From Planctomycetota bacterium (GTDB taxonomy: Bacteria > Planctomycetota > UBA1135 > GCA-002686595), in the NCBI GenBank assembly GCA_023150475.1, contig JAKLKU010000008.1, forward strand, positions 1-64,000: a DNA stretch of 64,000 nt, given 5' to 3'. Below, piece by piece: positions 54,054-62,349 of this stretch. The stretch's first letter is position 1; each line of letters starts with the position of its first letter. The position numbers and the translations under genes are program-made. The notes below the pieces were generated by a model that saw only the letters and a program-made list of their open reading frames with translations, made no database searches and was not told where the DNA came from.

Positions 54054-55967
54054 ATGCGTGCGATGCGAAGCTCTGCGATTCCCGTGTGCGTCCTGGCGTC
54101 GATCGTTGGTCCTGCCGTGGCCCAGACGGTCGCGAAACAGGTCGCGGCGCCGCCGGAAGACGTCGTCAGTGGCCTGGTGCGTCTGCCGGAGCCGCGTGAA
54201 GTCGCGAGCACGTCGCGAGCGTTCGCGCGTGAGCTCGTCTTCGCGCGTGAAGGCGACGCGTGGGTCGCGGAACTGCCGCTCGAGCTCGCCACGGAAGGCC
54301 GCGCGAGCGTCGCGTGGTCGGCGCCGGACCTTTCGGGCTGGCGCGTGAGCTTGCGCGACGCCACCGGTGCGCTGCACGAGCTCGAAGCCGTGCTCGGAGC
54401 GAGCGAGAAGAACGGCGCGGTGCTCGTCGAGACGCTCCCGGGTTGGATCGCGGAACGGCGCGACTTCGCGGGCGCGCCGCGCGGCGCCTGGACGGCGCGC
54501 TTCGAAGTCGCGGCGCGCGCCTCGGAGCCGCGCGGCCTCTTCGTCGTGCGCGACGCGGCGGACGCCGAACTCGCCGCGTGGGTCGACACGTTCACGACCG
54601 TCGCCGGCGAACCGCTCGTGGTGCTCGCCGAGTTCGCGGACTCCACGGCGCGCGACACGCTCGAGGGCTCCGTCGAGTTCGAGGCGGGCCCGGTCAAGCT
54701 CATCGTGCCGCTCGCGGACGACGGCGAGCACGCCGACGGCGCGGCGCACGATGGCCGCTTCGGCGCGTTCGTGCCGCGCGAGCTCTCCGGATCCGTGGTC
54801 GCGACCGTCGAGCTCGTCCGCGGCGCGCGCGACGCCGCGCGCACGTCCCGCACCGCGCGCCTCGCGTTCGACGTGCTCGAACGCCGCACGCTCCTCGACG
54901 GCAGCGTGACCGCGAGCGTGCACGATCCGTTGCGGGTGCGGCTCGATCTCGGCGCGTTCGCGCTCGGTCCCGCGGCGAAGCTGCTCGTCGCCGCAGAAGT
55001 GTGGGGGAGCGACTCGAACGGCGCGCCGGTGCCCGTGTGTTGGCTCGCACGGATGGTCGAGCCCGCCGGTGAAGGCACGTGGCAGCTACCGCTCTTCCTC
55101 GACGTACGTTGGCTCGCGCAAAGCCGCGCGTTGCCGCCGTTCGAGCTGCGCGAAGTGCGCGTGCAGGATCCCGATCGGCACGTCGTCTTCGACCGGCGCG
55201 AGCGCCTGCCGTTCGAGCTCGGCAGCCTGCCGCGCGGTTTCTTCGCGCCGTCGAGTTCCGTCACGGCGGCGATGCTGATGGGCCCCGGGTTCTCGGGCGC
55301 GAGCTCGGCCGGCGGGCACGGACTCGGCACGCGTTACCCGACCGATCGTGGCCTCGTGTTGACGCACGGTTACTGCTCGTCGGGCTCGATCTGGCCCGCG
55401 GCGGACTTCACGCAACCGAAAGTCGAGTTCCTCGATCCCAACGCGAACCGTACGCACGATCAGTTCGCGCAGCTCCTCGCGCAGACCGGTTCGACGTTCG
55501 GATCCTTCGGCGTCGTCGGTCACAGCCAAGGCGGCTGCGCGGCGTTGCACCTCTTGACCTACTACACGAGCGGACTCGACTTCGCTTACGGGCCGCGGAA
55601 GATCCAGAGCGTCGCGACGCCGTACCAAGGCACGCCGCTCGCGTCGTGGGGCGGCTTCGCCTGCGGCACGAACAACGACATGGTGCCTGCGAACTCCGCG
55701 GTGTGGCTCGCCGGCATCCCGAGTTGGGCGCGTGCCGAGGTCTACTACTGGACGACTTCGAACAGCGGTTCCGCGTGCAACTTCTTCACGAACCTGCTGC
55801 TCAGCGATCCGGAGGACGGCACCGTCGAACAAGCGCGCGGACAACTCTCCGGCGCCAACTCGATGGGCCACGTGGTCGGTTGGTGCCACACGACCGGGAT
55901 GTCGAACCCGGCGAACTACACCGACCACGCGCGCAACCAACAGATGAACACCTTCGCGGCGCGCTGA
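54054..55967 (+). CDS. Secreted alpha/beta hydrolase (lipase-like)
   Basis: The 637-residue protein has a signal peptide (AIPVCVLASIVGPAVAQT) and an ATG with GAGGAGG at 54041-54047. About 400 residues of beta-sandwich-type sequence form the N-terminal part. The C-terminal 240 residues are an alpha/beta hydrolase, with GLVLTHGYCSSGSIW (oxyanion region), FGVVGHSQGGCAALHLLTYY with the nucleophile Ser, and TPYQGTPLASWGGFACGTNN. GHSQGG is the lipase elbow. The two-part form resembles extracellular 'conditioned medium factor'-type proteins. The substrate is unknown; location is expected outside the cytoplasm. Confidence 0.82.
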   Translation: MRAMRSSAIPVCVLASIVGPAVAQTVAKQVAAPPEDVVSGLVRLPEPREVASTSRAFARELVFAREGDAWVAELPLELATEGRASVAWSAPDLSGWRVSLRDATGALHELEAVLGASEKNGAVLVETLPGWIAERRDFAGAPRGAWTARFEVAARASEPRGLFVVRDAADAELAAWVDTFTTVAGEPLVVLAEFADSTARDTLEGSVEFEAGPVKLIVPLADDGEHADGAAHDGRFGAFVPRELSGSVVATVELVRGARDAARTSRTARLAFDVLERRTLLDGSVTASVHDPLRVRLDLGAFALGPAAKLLVAAEVWGSDSNGAPVPVCWLARMVEPAGEGTWQLPLFLDVRWLAQSRALPPFELREVRVQDPDRHVVFDRRERLPFELGSLPRGFFAPSSSVTAAMLMGPGFSGASSAGGHGLGTRYPTDRGLVLTHGYCSSGSIWPAADFTQPKVEFLDPNANRTHDQFAQLLAQTGSTFGSFGVVGHSQGGCAALHLLTYYTSGLDFAYGPRKIQSVATPYQGTPLASWGGFACGTNNDMVPANSAVWLAGIPSWARAEVYYWTTSNSGSACNFFTNLLLSDPEDGTVEQARGQLSGANSMGHVVGWCHTTGMSNPANYTDHARNQQMNTFAAR

Positions 55968-56387
55968 CCGACTTCGCGGTTCGACGTGACGAGCCGCGCG
56001 TATCGGCATGTCGTGCGCGTCGCGGCTTTGCTGCGCTGTCGCGTTGCCGCGCCGTCGCGCCGTCGCGCCGTCGCGCTGCTGCGGTGCCGCGTTGCAGCGT
56101 TGCAGCGTTGCAGCGGTGCAGCGGTGCAGCGTCTTCACGTACGAAACGAAACGCGCGAGGCGACGCGCCGGTACGAAACGCGCCCAACGGTGCCGCAGGT
56201 CGGGTCGCTCGAGCTCGCGCGCGAAACTCCGAATCGGCCTTCGTTCGTTTTCCTTGGCCCCCTGAGCGCCGAGTAGGTTGTCCGGGCGCGTCCAAAGCCC
56301 CGACCCGCGGGCGATCCTCGGGATCCGACCGCGACGTCGCGCGCGCTCCGTCCTCCGCTCCAGCCCGAATCGTTCGTCGAGGTTTCG
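55968..56387. other. Gene-free interval with 8-bp array
   Basis: This 420-base region lies between the secreted hydrolase and the FG-GAP gene. It is occupied on its left by an 8-bp tandem array (56035-56130). To the right of the array the sequence is less biased, with a small T-rich patch (cgttcgttttcc, near 56245), but no clear -35/-10 pair and no coding frame of protein character. Confidence 0.55.
56035..56130. repeat. 8-bp tandem array, twelve units
   Basis: Twelve consecutive 8-base units fit the pattern g-c/t/g-c/t-g-c/t-c/a-g-c without a gap. Examples are gccgtcgc three times from 56051, gttgcagc three times from 56091 and ggtgcagc twice from 56115. Two sub-families make up the left and right halves, as if the array had been amplified twice from diverged seeds. 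The period is not a multiple of three, so it is non-coding. Confidence 0.85.
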
Positions 56388-59300
56388 ATGCACCTTGCCC
56401 ACCGACTCACGTCGTCGCTTGCCACGTTCGTCTTCGCGGTCGCGGTTTCGCTCGGGTTCTCCGCCGCGAGTTCCACGGCGCGGGCGCAACACGTGCAGCC
56501 ATTCCCGTCGTCGCTCGAACGCAGCACGATCGAGTCGCGCGCAGCCTCCGACGATTGGTCGGCGCGCGTCGGCGACGGCCTGCGTCGCGCCGAGTACGAG
56601 TTCCGCGCGGTGCCCGGCGAGTCACACGTGTGGTCCGCGCCGAATCGCGCGCAGGGTCTGCGTGTGCGCGTGTCGAGCGACGGTCTCGAAGTCTTCCCGC
56701 GCGCGACCGCTGCGAGCGGCGTCGGCGCCGAATGGAAGGCGCGGCTCGCCACGCGGCACTTCGGACGCGAGGACCTCACGACGGTGGCGACGGCGCCCGG
56801 GCTTTCACGGAGTGCCGTCGATCACGCGCGGGTCGAGCTCGATCACGGCGCACTCGTCGAGTGGTTCGAGAACCGAGAGGTCGGTCTCGAGCACGGTTGG
56901 ACGATCGCCGTGCCGCCCGCGGGTGTCGGCGAGCTCGTGATCGGCCTCGAGTTCACCGGCGACCTGTCGTTCCACGTTGACCCGGGCGGAGTCGACGCGG
57001 GCGGACGTTCGGCGACGTGGCGCGACGCGTGTGGCGTCGCGGTGCTCTCGTACCGAGGCCTCGCCGTGTTCGACGCGACGGGTCGCGAGCTTCCCGCGCG
57101 GCTCGCTCCGGGAGCCTTTGGACCGGAAGTCCGGATCGACGACTCCGGCGCGGCCTATCCGCTCGAAGTCGATCCCGTGATCGCCGGTCCCGCGTGGAGC
57201 GTGGTCGGCGCCCAGGCGAACGCCCAGCTCGGCTACGGCGTGTCCGGCGCGGGCGACGTCGACGGGGACGGCTTCAGCGACGTGATCGTCGGCGCTCCGT
57301 ACTACGACGCCGGGCAATCCGACGAAGGTCGCGCGTTGCTCTTCCGTGGTTCCGCTGCCGGACTCGCGACGACGCCGGCCTGGACGGTCGAATCGAACCA
57401 GAGTGGCGCGAGCCTCGGCTTCGCCGTCGCCTTCGCGGGCGATGTCGACGGCGACGGGTTCAGCGACGTGCTCGTTTCCGCGCCGTTCTACGACAGCACG
57501 ACCAGCAACGTCGGCCGCGTCGAGCTCTACCGCGGCTCGCCGAGCGGACTCGGCGCGACGCCTGCGTGGAGCGTCCTCGGGCCCCATGCGGACGCGAACT
57601 TCGGCAATGCCGTGCGCGCTGCCGGCGACGTCGACGCGGATGGCTTCGACGACGTCCTCGTCGGCGCGCCGACGGCGGCGGCGAGCCAATTCGGCGAGGG
57701 CCGCGCGTATCTCTTCCGAGGTTCCGCGAGCGGGCCCGCGACGAGCCCGTCGTGGACGCTCGACGGCGGACAGGACTCGGCGTTCCTCGGCAACTCGCTC
57801 GCAGGCGCGGGCGATCTCGACGGCGATGGCTACGACGACGTGATCGTCGGAGTGCAGGGGTACGACACCGCGCTGGTCGACGCCGGCAGAGTGCTCTGCT
57901 TCTACGGCTCGGCGTCGGGGCTCGCGGCGACTCCGGACGTCGTGCTCGACGGCGGACAAGCCTTCGCCAACTTCGGCTATCCGGTCGCGCCGGCCGGCGA
58001 CGTCGACGGCGACGGTTACGCCGACCTCGCCGTCGGCGCGATCCACCACACGAACGGCGAGACGCAGGAAGGCCGCGCGTTCGTGTACCGGGGATCGGCC
58101 GCCGGGCTCGCGACGAGTCCCGCGTGGACCGCCGAGTCGAACCAAGCGACGGCGCGCTTCGGCATCGGCTTGGCTTCGGCGGGCGACGTCGACGCCGACG
58201 GGTTCGGCGACTTGGTCGTCGGCGCTTCGTACTACGACGACGGCGCGGTCGACAACGGACGTGTGTACGTCTTCCTCGGCTCGCCCACCGGCCTCGCGGC
58301 GAGTCCTGTTTGGATCGGCGCGGGCAGCACGGCGTCGAGCGGCGTGCAATTCGGAACCGCGTGCGCCGCCGCGGGCGACGTCGACGCCGACGGATACAGC
58401 GACGTGCTCGTCGGCGCTCGCGGTTTCACGGGCTCGTTGGCGGGCGAAGGCGGAGCGTTCGTGTTCCAGGGTGGCGCGCAGGGTCCGAGCGCGAGCGCGA
58501 ACTGGAACGCGCAGAGCAACCAAGTCGGCGCGCGCCTCGGTGCCTCCGTCGCCGGCGCGGGCGATCTCGACGGCGACGGCTTCGGCGACGTGCTCGTCGG
58601 TGCGCCGTACTACGACGGCGGCGAGCTCGACGAAGGCCGCGCGCTCGTCTATCTCGGGTCCGCCACGGGACTCTCCACGAGTCCCGCGTGGTCGGTCGAG
58701 AGCGATCAGGCGGGCGCTCGACTCGGCACGTGCGTCGCGAGCGCCGGCGACGTCGACGGCAACGGCTACGGCGACGTGCTGGTCGGTGCGCCGCTGTGGG
58801 ACGGCGGCCAGACGGACGAAGGCAGCGCGCGGGTGTACTTGGGTTCGTCGGCCGGGCTCGCGACTTCGCCGGCGTGGCAGATCGAGAGCGATCAGTCGAA
58901 CGCGTTCCTCGGCCAGTCCGTTGCCTCGGCGGGTGACGTCGACGGCGACGGCTTCCTCGACGTGCTCGTCGGAGCGTGGGGCTACACCAATGGGCAGTCG
59001 ATGGAGGGCCGCGCGCAGCTCTTCCGCGGCTCGCCGCTCGGGCCCTCGACCACGCCGAGCTGGTCCGCGGAGGGCGGCTCGAATTCGGCGTGGTTCGGCT
59101 ATTCGGTGGCGAGCGCCGGCGACGTCGACCGCGACGGTCGCTCCGACGTCGTCGTCGGAGCCTACGGTGCCGAGCGCGCCTACCTCTACCGCGGCACGGC
59201 GGTCGGTCTCGAGACCACGCACTCGTGGACCGCGACCGGCGCGCAGTCCGCGGCGCTCTTCGGACGTACGGTCGCGTCCGCGGGCGACGTCAACGGCGAC

Positions 59301-60203
59301 GGCTTCAGCGACGTGATCGTCGCGGCGTACCAGTACGACAACGGGCAGTCGAACGAAGGCCGCGCGTTCGTGTTCCACGGCTCGGCGAGCGGGCTCCTGC
59401 CTGCCGCGGCATGGACCGCGGAGTCGGACCAAGCGAACGCGTTCTTCGGTTACTCGCTCGCGTCCGCGGGCGACGTCGACGGGGACGGCTACGGCGACGT
59501 GATCGTCGGCGCGGTGTCGTACAACGGTGGCTTCGCGGGCGAAGGCCGTGCATACGTCTACCTCGGATCCGCGTCGGGACTCGCGCCGTCGCCGGCGTGG
59601 GCCGCGGAGAGCAACCAGCCGGGCGCGAGCTTCGGTCGCTCGGTTGCTTCGGCCGGTGACGTCAACGGCGACGGCTACGCCGACGTGATCGTCGGCGCCG
59701 ATCTGTTCGATCTCGGGCAGGCGGACGAAGGTCACGCCTTCGTCTTCCAAGGCAACGACGGCGGCGGCGCGTGGACACGGGCTCCGCGTCAGAGCGGCCG
59801 CTTCAACCAGGCGCCGATCCAGTTGCTCGCCGATGCCCGTTCGCCGCTCGCGTTCCGCATCGCGCTCGACTTCGTCGGCAACCGCGTCGCGTCCGATCTG
59901 GCCGCATCCGCGACGCCGACCGCGCGCCTCGAATGGCAGCTCGAGGAGCTCGCCACGCCGCTCGACGGCGCGCCCGTGCACCAAGGCGCCGTCCAGGGCT
60001 TCGGCGGAACGTCGCTGTCGTTCGACGAACTCGTGCAAGTGCCGCTGCCGAACTTCCCGGCCGCCATCGCCCGCTTCTACCACTGGCGCGCACGGGTGCG
60101 GACGAACCATCCGTTCTTCCCCGTGACGCCGTGGGTCTCGCTCGCCGGCAACAACGTGACCGAACGCAAGCTGCGCGCGTCGCCGTCATCGACCGGCAAG
60201 TGA
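56388..60203 (+). CDS. Secreted FG-GAP repeat protein, 14 repeats
   Basis: The 1271-residue protein has a signal peptide and about 250 N-terminal residues rich in strands. Fourteen FG-GAP (integrin alpha-type) repeats of roughly 60-65 residues follow, each with the calcium loop D-V/L-D/N-x-D/N-G as in AGDVDGDGFSDVIVGAPYYD; repeat 11 has DVDRDGRSD and repeats 12 and 14 have DVNGDG. Fourteen exceeds the seven needed for one propeller, which suggests two stacked seven-bladed propellers. A non-repeat C-terminal domain of about 130 residues has NPAPIQL-like and WRARVRTNHPF segments. Surface adhesion or ligand binding is inferred. Confidence 0.9.
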   Translation: MHLAHRLTSSLATFVFAVAVSLGFSAASSTARAQHVQPFPSSLERSTIESRAASDDWSARVGDGLRRAEYEFRAVPGESHVWSAPNRAQGLRVRVSSDGLEVFPRATAASGVGAEWKARLATRHFGREDLTTVATAPGLSRSAVDHARVELDHGALVEWFENREVGLEHGWTIAVPPAGVGELVIGLEFTGDLSFHVDPGGVDAGGRSATWRDACGVAVLSYRGLAVFDATGRELPARLAPGAFGPEVRIDDSGAAYPLEVDPVIAGPAWSVVGAQANAQLGYGVSGAGDVDGDGFSDVIVGAPYYDAGQSDEGRALLFRGSAAGLATTPAWTVESNQSGASLGFAVAFAGDVDGDGFSDVLVSAPFYDSTTSNVGRVELYRGSPSGLGATPAWSVLGPHADANFGNAVRAAGDVDADGFDDVLVGAPTAAASQFGEGRAYLFRGSASGPATSPSWTLDGGQDSAFLGNSLAGAGDLDGDGYDDVIVGVQGYDTALVDAGRVLCFYGSASGLAATPDVVLDGGQAFANFGYPVAPAGDVDGDGYADLAVGAIHHTNGETQEGRAFVYRGSAAGLATSPAWTAESNQATARFGIGLASAGDVDADGFGDLVVGASYYDDGAVDNGRVYVFLGSPTGLAASPVWIGAGSTASSGVQFGTACAAAGDVDADGYSDVLVGARGFTGSLAGEGGAFVFQGGAQGPSASANWNAQSNQVGARLGASVAGAGDLDGDGFGDVLVGAPYYDGGELDEGRALVYLGSATGLSTSPAWSVESDQAGARLGTCVASAGDVDGNGYGDVLVGAPLWDGGQTDEGSARVYLGSSAGLATSPAWQIESDQSNAFLGQSVASAGDVDGDGFLDVLVGAWGYTNGQSMEGRAQLFRGSPLGPSTTPSWSAEGGSNSAWFGYSVASAGDVDRDGRSDVVVGAYGAERAYLYRGTAVGLETTHSWTATGAQSAALFGRTVASAGDVNGDGFSDVIVAAYQYDNGQSNEGRAFVFHGSASGLLPAAAWTAESDQANAFFGYSLASAGDVDGDGYGDVIVGAVSYNGGFAGEGRAYVYLGSASGLAPSPAWAAESNQPGASFGRSVASAGDVNGDGYADVIVGADLFDLGQADEGHAFVFQGNDGGGAWTRAPRQSGRFNQAPIQLLADARSPLAFRIALDFVGNRVASDLAASATPTARLEWQLEELATPLDGAPVHQGAVQGFGGTSLSFDELVQVPLPNFPAAIARFYHWRARVRTNHPFFPVTPWVSLAGNNVTERKLRASPSSTGK

Positions 60204-60281
60204 GGCGCTCTTCCGCGCGTGCCCCGGCGCGAGCGGCATCACGATCGAGCTGCGCCGACCGAGTCGCTCCACGCGCAGCGC

Positions 60282-60337
60282 CACGCGCCGGTCGCCACGC
60301 GCCGGTAGTCACGCGTCGGTAGTCACGCGTCGGTCGT
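60282..60337. repeat. 14-bp tandem array, four units
   Basis: Four 14-base units at 60282, 60296, 60310 and 60324 read cacgcgccggtcgc, cacgcgccggtagt, cacgcgtcggtagt and cacgcgtcggtcgt. The gradual change from unit to unit is typical of stepwise amplification. It sits between the FG-GAP gene and the DUF4177 gene and ends 44 bases before the latter's start. Confidence 0.85.
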
Positions 60338-60381
60338 TCGCTCGAGCGACTTGGTAGGTTGCTCGTCCAAGGAGGATCCCG

Positions 60382-60585
60382 ATGACGATGCAGCGACGCT
60401 TCGAGTACCACACGCTCTTCCTCGAACCCGGCGGCTGGATCGGCGGCAAGGTCGACAAGGAAACGTTCGACGCCGAGCTCGCGCGGCTCGGCGCCGACGG
60501 TTGGGAGCTCGTCAGTTGCTTCGACACCAATCAAGGGCACGGCGCCACGCGCTTGGTCATCGCCGTGTTCAAGCGCGAAGTCTAG
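60382..60585 (+). CDS. DUF4177 domain protein
   Basis: This 67-residue protein has a GGAGG ribosome-binding site at 60371-60375 and an ATG at 60382. It matches DUF4177: FEYHTLFLEPGGWIGG, then LARLGADGWELVSCFDT with the conserved GWELV core, and a closing strand LVIAVFKREV. DUF4177 proteins are small, widespread and without established function. It stands alone, convergent with the next gene and separated from it by a strong hairpin. Confidence 0.9.
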   Translation: MTMQRRFEYHTLFLEPGGWIGGKVDKETFDAELARLGADGWELVSCFDTNQGHGATRLVIAVFKREV

Positions 60586-60632
60586 GCGCAGTGACTCGCG
60601 CGACGCGGCCGGCTGGTGGGCCCGACTGCGAA

Positions 60633-60665
60633 GTGCGACCGCGCGCCAGGAGCGCGAGGTCGCAC
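60633..60665. terminator. Two-way hairpin between convergent genes
   Basis: GTGCGACC (60633-60640) pairs exactly with GGTCGCAC (60658-60665). Inside, CGCGC (60642-60646) pairs with GCGCG (60652-60656) around a five-base cagga loop, with one g/a mismatch between the stems. It lies between convergent stops at 60585 and 60697 and could end transcription from both sides. There is no T-tract. Confidence 0.7.
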
Positions 60666-60696
60666 CGTGCCGAGCGCCGATCGTGTCAGACAGCCA

Positions 60697-61521
60697 TCAC
60701 GGATGCTTGACCGGACTCGCGCTCAACGCATTGAGCGTCAGCGCGTTGTAGAGCAGTTGCAGGTCGCTCGAATTGCCGCCGAACTCGGGCATGTTGCTGA
60801 AGTAGACGGCGTTGTAGCGCGGGTGGCGGTAGTACGTGACGACCCCTTTGAATCCGTCGGCCTGCGCGAAGATGCGCGCACCGTTCAGATCGGTGTCGTT
60901 CCAGATGCCGCCGCTGGTGCCCTGCGAGAACGCGTAGCCGCTGGAGTTCCACGAATGCGTGCCCAACCCGTGGAAGAGCGGATGCCAGAGTTTCGGCACC
61001 GCGAAGTGATCCACGATCGAAGGCGCCGCGTTGAGGATCTCCGTGGGAACGAGCCCGAACAAGGGTGCCAAGGCGCGATTGTCCGATTGGTCCCAGTAGA
61101 ACGTCGCGAACGTCCCGACGAGGTCGTGGCCGTCGAGCGCGTAACGCTCGATGTCGGCGATTTCGCTCGGCGAGAAGGACTTCAGGCCGCCGGCGCAGTC
61201 CCCGAAGACCAGGACGTCAGCCGCTTGCGCGACGAGCCCCGCGTACGTGACGGTCGTGTTCGTCGCGAACGTGTAGTCGAATTGGAGCGGCGTCGAGCCG
61301 AAGCTCGACCAACCGGAGGCGAGGGTCGCCCAACCCGACGCGGAGCCGTCGCCCCAGGGCTTGATCAGGGCGACTCGGACGGGCACGCCGGCTCCCGGCG
61401 TCGAACTCGGCGGTGTGGGATTCGAAGGCGCGAAGGGCGGAGTGGTCACCGGCGCTTGTTCTTGCGCAGTCACCATCAGAGTCACGAACGACAACGAAAC
61501 GAGGCAAGCTTGGAACAACAT
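60697..61521 (-). CDS. Secreted ThuA/GATase-like fold protein
   Basis: The 274-residue protein has a signal peptide (LVSLSFVTLMVTAQ), a Pro/Thr-rich linker and then an alternating alpha/beta domain: RVALIKPWGDG, LVAQAADVLVFGDCAGGL, IERYALDGHDLVGTFATFYW and VTYYRHPRYNAVYFSNMPEF. The pattern is like ThuA/class-I glutamine-amidotransferase-like exported domains, where a catalytic Cys-His pair is often missing; none is evident here. The G+C content is lower than that of its neighbours. Upstream (minus strand) a TTGACT word and a GAGGA ribosome-binding site precede the ATG. Confidence 0.72.
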   Translation of the reverse strand: MLFQACLVSLSFVTLMVTAQEQAPVTTPPFAPSNPTPPSSTPGAGVPVRVALIKPWGDGSASGWATLASGWSSFGSTPLQFDYTFATNTTVTYAGLVAQAADVLVFGDCAGGLKSFSPSEIADIERYALDGHDLVGTFATFYWDQSDNRALAPLFGLVPTEILNAAPSIVDHFAVPKLWHPLFHGLGTHSWNSSGYAFSQGTSGGIWNDTDLNGARIFAQADGFKGVVTYYRHPRYNAVYFSNMPEFGGNSSDLQLLYNALTLNALSASPVKHP

Positions 61522-61659
61522 GGGAAGTCCTCTTGCGAGAATGGAGGGACGGGAAGGAACGCAGTCAAGCTAGCCGATCGCGTCGCCAGTGGGGCCTGCG
61601 CTCCGAATTCGCGGAGCGATGACGCCCGACGGTCTCGTTCGGTCGCCGCGCCCTCGCCG

Positions 61660-62322
61660 TCAGTCGATCCACAGCGCCTGCAAGCACCCGTCGATGAACG
61701 TGAAACGCACGCCGCGGAGCTCCGGCACTTCGCCCTGCGTGTCGACGTCGCGGCTGTAGGCGAAGCCGATGCCTTCGCCGTGGCGGTAGACGTCGGTCGG
61801 CGCGCCGAAACGACGCACGATCTCCGCGGGCGTCGAGAGCCGCAGTTGGCGCAGCGCTTCGTCTTCGTTCGTCTCGATCAGCGCACGCAGCGCGTCGACG
61901 GCCTTCCAATCGACTTCGGGCACGGCGTCGAGGATCTCGCGCGGTGTCGGCGGCGCGTTCGTGCCGGTCGAGACGCGTTCGGCGAGCACGCGCAGTCGCT
62001 CGAGTGCCGACCTGAGCTCGCGCACGTCACGCGTGAGCTCCGTGAGCGCGTCCGGCGTCACGGGCAACGCACCCACCTCGGTGCGCGCGTCGGGCGCGGC
62101 GAGCTCGGGACCTCGCGTCGTCGCTTCGAGCCGCGCGACGGCAGCGACCAGCCGGTCCCACTCGGCACGAGTGACCGTCGGCGCGACGTCGTCGCCCGTG
62201 GATTCGATGTGCGCCGGCGCAAACCACGCGTGCACCGCAACACCGAAGCTCGTGCCGAGCGCGAAGAGCAGCATCGACAGCACGAGCGCCGGTCCGAGCG
62301 CGAGTTTCCGACCGGCGTCCAT
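61660..62322 (-). CDS. Membrane-anchored coiled-coil protein
   Basis: The 220-residue protein has an N-terminal transmembrane helix (LALGPALVLSMLLFALGTSF) followed by a heptad-rich coiled coil with TPDALTELTRDVRELRSALE and RLRVLAERV. A C-terminal domain of about 90 residues has GAPTDVYRHGEGIGFAYSRD and RGVRFTFIDGCLQAL, reminiscent of small SmpA/BamE-like 'outer-membrane assembly' folds with GxP-D-x-x. That resemblance is weak. No close neighbour suggests a function; the next gene upstream is an aldehyde dehydrogenase whose stop is only 27 bases away on the same strand. Confidence 0.7.
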   Translation of the reverse strand: MDAGRKLALGPALVLSMLLFALGTSFGVAVHAWFAPAHIESTGDDVAPTVTRAEWDRLVAAVARLEATTRGPELAAPDARTEVGALPVTPDALTELTRDVRELRSALERLRVLAERVSTGTNAPPTPREILDAVPEVDWKAVDALRALIETNEDEALRQLRLSTPAEIVRRFGAPTDVYRHGEGIGFAYSRDVDTQGEVPELRGVRFTFIDGCLQALWID

Positions 62323-62349
62323 GTCCCCGAGCCTAGCGCAGGACGGCGT

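Noticed and set aside
56805..60110. A 1101-codon minus-strand frame with regular repeats
   Set aside because: The periodicity is the mirror of the FG-GAP repeats on the plus strand; no motif of its own.
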